Shown: piece after piece, positions 61,534-64,000 of the stretch
Numbering within the stretch: position 1 is the stretch's first letter
Layout of the letters: each line of letters starts with the position of its first letter
From: Janthinobacterium sp. 61
GTDB taxonomy: Bacteria > Pseudomonadota > Gammaproteobacteria > Burkholderiales > Burkholderiaceae_D
Direction: 5' to 3'
Length of the DNA: 64,000 bases
Assembly: GCF_002846335.1 (NCBI RefSeq)
Contig: NZ_PJMQ01000001.1
Span: forward strand, 5,704,001 to 5,768,000
Translations under genes and position numbers: made by a program
The notes under the pieces: generated by a model
Seen by the model: only the letters and a program-made list of their open reading frames with translations
What the model was told of the DNA's origin: nothing
The model's database searches: none

Positions 61534-62889
61534 ATGACCCAGACCAAGCACTACCCTCACCATATCGATCTGAAACCGGTGATGCACGCCGAAGGCACGG
61601 TGCGTTTGCCCGGCTCGAAAAGCATTTCCAACCGCGTGCTGCTGCTGGCCGCGCTGGCCAAGGGCACGACGAAAATCATCGACTTGCTCGCCTCCGACGA
61701 CACCTTCGTCATGCTCACGGCACTGACTTCGCTGGGCGTCAAATGGACACAGGATGACATGACGGGCGACCCGGCCACGGCCCACCAGGTGCACCACGTG
61801 GAAGGCTGCGGCGGCGTCTTCCCGCACCACGAGGCCCACCTGTTCATGGGGAACGCCGGCACGGCGATCCGCCCGCTGACGGCGGCGCTGGCCGTCATCG
61901 GCGGCGACTACACCCTGCACGGCGTGTCGCGCATGCACGAGCGCCCCATCGGCGACCTGGTCGACGCGCTGAACGCCGTCGGCACGCAGATTGAATACAC
62001 GGGCGAGCAGGGTTTCCCACCGCTGCGCATCCGCCGCGGCCACATCCACGCCCAGCGCATCGCCGTGCGCGGCAATGTGTCGAGCCAGTTCCTGACGGCC
62101 CTCCTGATGGTGGCGCCGCTGATGGCGCGCGACCATGCGGTGACCATCGCCGTAACGGGCGAGTTGATCTCGAAGCCGTACATCGAGATTACGCTGAACC
62201 TGATGCGCCGTTTCGGCGTGACGGTCGAGCATGACGGCTGGCAGTCGTTCACCGTGCAGCCGGGCCAGCAATATCAAAGTCCGGGCACCATTCACGTCGA
62301 AGGCGACGCTTCGTCGGCCTCGTATTTCCTGGCGGCCGGCGCCATCGGCGGCGGTCCCGTGCGCGTGGAAGGCGTGGGACGCGACAGCATCCAGGGCGAC
62401 GTGCGCTTCGTCGAAGCCTTGCAGCAGATGGGCGCTACCATCACCATGGGCGAGAACTGGATCGAAGCCCGCTCGAACGGCGTCCTGAAAGCCGTCGACA
62501 TGGATTTCAACCACATTCCCGACGCGGCCATGACTATCGCCGTGGCCGCCCTGTACGCAGATGGTACTTCGACCTTGCGCAATATCGCCAGCTGGAGGGT
62601 GAAGGAAACGGACCGCCTGGCCGCCATGGCAACAGAGTTGCGCAAGCTGGGCGCGCAAGTGGAAGAGGGTGCCGACTACCTGCGCGTGACGCCGCCGGCA
62701 CAGATTCTTGCCGCCACCATCGACACGTATGACGACCACCGCATGGCCATGTGCTTCTCGCTCGCCTCGCTGGACGGCGCCGCGCGCCGTGGCAATGAAA
62801 TGCGTATTAATGACCCGAAATGCGTGGCCAAGACCTTCCCCGAGTATTTCGCCGCATTCGCGGGGATTGCCAAAGATACCTTGATTTAA
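61534..62889 (+). CDS. aroA: 5-enolpyruvylshikimate-3-phosphate synthase
   Basis: The 451-residue protein has the EPSP synthase motifs [65 protein letters not shown] and [12 protein letters not shown]. The [11 protein letters not shown] block is that of class I enzymes, which are inhibited by glyphosate. It catalyses the sixth step of the shikimate pathway. It follows tyrA by 18 bases. Confidence 0.97.
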   Translation: MTQTKHYPHHIDLKPVMHAEGTVRLPGSKSISNRVLLLAALAKGTTKIIDLLASDDTFVMLTALTSLGVKWTQDDMTGDPATAHQVHHVEGCGGVFPHHEAHLFMGNAGTAIRPLTAALAVIGGDYTLHGVSRMHERPIGDLVDALNAVGTQIEYTGEQGFPPLRIRRGHIHAQRIAVRGNVSSQFLTALLMVAPLMARDHAVTIAVTGELISKPYIEITLNLMRRFGVTVEHDGWQSFTVQPGQQYQSPGTIHVEGDASSASYFLAAGAIGGGPVRVEGVGRDSIQGDVRFVEALQQMGATITMGENWIEARSNGVLKAVDMDFNHIPDAAMTIAVAALYADGTSTLRNIASWRVKETDRLAAMATELRKLGAQVEEGADYLRVTPPAQILAATIDTYDDHRMAMCFSLASLDGAARRGNEMRINDPKCVAKTFPEYFAAFAGIAKDTLI

Positions 62890-62905
62890 TTAATTTTTTA
62901 ACACT

Positions 62906-63574
62906 ATGTCAACCTCCAACATTCCAGTCATCGCCATCGACGGACCCACCGCTTCTGGCAAGGGCACGGTGGCGCACCGCGTGGCCGACAAGCTGGGCTT
63001 TCATTACCTGGATTCGGGCGCGCTGTACCGCCTGACGGCCCTGACGGCGCTGCGCCGCGGCACGGACTTGCGCGACGAGCATGCGCTGGCCAAGCTGGCC
63101 GAGCACTTGCCCTGCCATTTTGCAGGCGGCGAAATCCTGCTGGCGCAGGAAAACGTTACCGAGCAGATCCGTGCCGAAGAAGTGGGCAACACGGCGTCGA
63201 AAATTGCAGTTTTGCCAACCGTTCGGCATGCGCTGGTGGGCTTGCAGCTGGGTTTTCGCAAGACGCCGGGCCTGGTGGCCGACGGGCGCGACATGGGCAC
63301 GGTGATCTTTCCGCATGCCCCATTGAAGGTATTCCTCACGGCCAGCGTCGAGGCGCGCGCGCAACGGCGCTACAAGCAATTGATAGACAAGGGTTTTTCT
63401 GCTAATATGGAAGACCTTCTGATGGATTTGCAGGCGCGGGACGAACGTGATACTCACCGTGCGATTGCGCCGCTGGTCCCCGCGGAAGGGGCGCATGTCC
63501 TCGATACGTCGGAAATGACGGCAGATGTTGCCGTTGAAACCGTGTTGAAATGGTATGCCGCCGTAACAAAATAG
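62906..63574 (+). CDS. cmk: Cytidylate kinase
   Basis: The 222-residue protein has the NMP kinase pattern: P-loop [13 protein letters not shown], the DSGALYR motif for the CMP site, the [13 protein letters not shown] motif and the LID region ([13 protein letters not shown]). It phosphorylates CMP and dCMP. It precedes rpsA, the usual arrangement in proteobacteria. Confidence 0.97.
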   Translation: MSTSNIPVIAIDGPTASGKGTVAHRVADKLGFHYLDSGALYRLTALTALRRGTDLRDEHALAKLAEHLPCHFAGGEILLAQENVTEQIRAEEVGNTASKIAVLPTVRHALVGLQLGFRKTPGLVADGRDMGTVIFPHAPLKVFLTASVEARAQRRYKQLIDKGFSANMEDLLMDLQARDERDTHRAIAPLVPAEGAHVLDTSEMTADVAVETVLKWYAAVTK

Positions 63575-63689
63575 CGTCTTTTTGCTATGTGGTGCCCGTG
63601 ACGGCCCCTGGCCAGTCCGGGTGTGTCAAAAACCTAACCCAGTTTAAGTCGCATGGTGCGATCTCTGCTGGTTAACTTGTGTGAACCCT

Positions 63690-64000
63690 ATGTCTACTGT
63701 TACAACTAACGAATCTACCGGTATGGAAAGTTTTGCTGCGCTCTTCGAGGAATCGTTGTCGCGTCAAGATATGCGCTCCGGCGAAGTTATTTCCGCTGAA
63801 GTCGTGCGCCTCGACCACAATTTCGTGATCGTGAACGCTGGCCTCAAATCCGAAGCATTCATCCCTGTCGAAGAATTCAAGAACGACCACGGCGAACTGG
63901 AAGTCAAAGTTGGTGACTTCGTTTCCGTGGCGATCGAATCGCTGGAAAATGGTTTCGGCGATACCATCCTGTCGCGCGATAAAGCCAAGCGTCTGGCTTC
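63690..64000 (+). CDS. rpsA: 30S ribosomal protein S1 (5' part)
   Basis: The gene starts at the ATG at 63690 and runs out of the window after 103 complete codons. The visible part has the S1 start MSTVTTNESTGMESFAALFE and the first OB-fold repeat (GEVISAEVVRLDHNFVIVNA, VEEFK, VGDFVSVAIESLENGFG). S1 binds mRNA leaders on the small subunit. There is no good Shine-Dalgarno sequence before the ATG, in line with the known self-regulated, SD-poor leader of rpsA. Confidence 0.97.
   Translation, partial: MSTVTTNESTGMESFAALFEESLSRQDMRSGEVISAEVVRLDHNFVIVNAGLKSEAFIPVEEFKNDHGELEVKVGDFVSVAIESLENGFGDTILSRDKAKRLA

Noticed and set aside
59484-62739. Long minus-strand frames over hisC, tyrA and aroA
   Set aside because: They are antisense shadows of conserved aromatic-pathway genes.
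1-64000. CRISPR arrays, insertion sequences, tRNA or rRNA genes
   Set aside because: I saw no spaced direct repeats, no transposase and no tRNA fold apart from the tRNA-like part of the tmRNA.

Overview
The window looks like a chromosomal piece of a GC-rich betaproteobacterium of the Oxalobacteraceae (Janthinobacterium/Duganella/Massilia group). The right end carries the run ompA<-, gyrA, DUF2059, serC, pheA, hisC, tyrA, aroA, cmk, rpsA, an order typical of Burkholderiales, with ubiG, gph and a tmRNA just before it. Genus is an inference; no rRNA lies in the window.

Layout. (1) 1-5251: the tail of a methyltransferase, a CsbD stress protein, a secreted S9 (DPP-IV type) peptidase, a PhzF-family protein and a MATE exporter. 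(2) 5340-8679: four tandem secreted beta/gamma-crystallin-like genes, one of them broken, each preceded by the same TTTGTTACA motif. (3) 8812-16032: cbpA-cbpM chaperone pair, a divergent LysR/azoreductase pair, small unknowns, and a nicotinamidase-like hydrolase next to pncB (NAD salvage). (4) 16399-24956: DJ-1/PfpI protein, a soluble NarX-like kinase with a NarL-like regulator, a Crp/Fnr regulator, an MFS exporter divergent from an HxlR regulator, a DadA-like oxidase, a secreted unknown and a TipA-like MerR regulator.

(5) 25294-37551: a long co-directional sugar locus. It encodes the steps of a non-phosphorylative L-fucose route (aldo/keto reductase, lactonase, mutarotase, two-part UxaA-type dehydratase, SDR dehydrogenase, FAH-family hydrolase) and a three-gene sugar ABC importer. 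It also encodes an LgoD-like L-galactonate dehydrogenase and a UxaB-like reductase, so L-galactose or L-galactonate may feed in as well. A GntR/FCD regulator sits inside the locus.

(6) 37555-41377: LysR regulator, SDR protein, SMP-30-like lipoprotein and a two-gene unknown unit whose first gene carries a frameshift. (7) 41562-48483: a signalling block with a hybrid histidine kinase, a small unknown, a KaiC-like double ATPase, a second histidine kinase with an RsbRD-like N-terminus, a membrane protein and an HD hydrolase. (8) 48484-50215: an AT-rich insert holding a RelA/SpoT-type nucleotide synthetase, ending at the 3' end of the tmRNA gene, a common island integration site. (9) 50216-64000: tmRNA and the conserved housekeeping block, ending inside rpsA.

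Most interesting points: the crystallin array with its shared upstream motif, the combined L-fucose/L-galactonate locus with a UxaA-type dehydratase, the KaiC-like protein lacking the canonical phosphorylation residues, and the alarmone-type synthetase in a low-GC insert beside an HD hydrolase.
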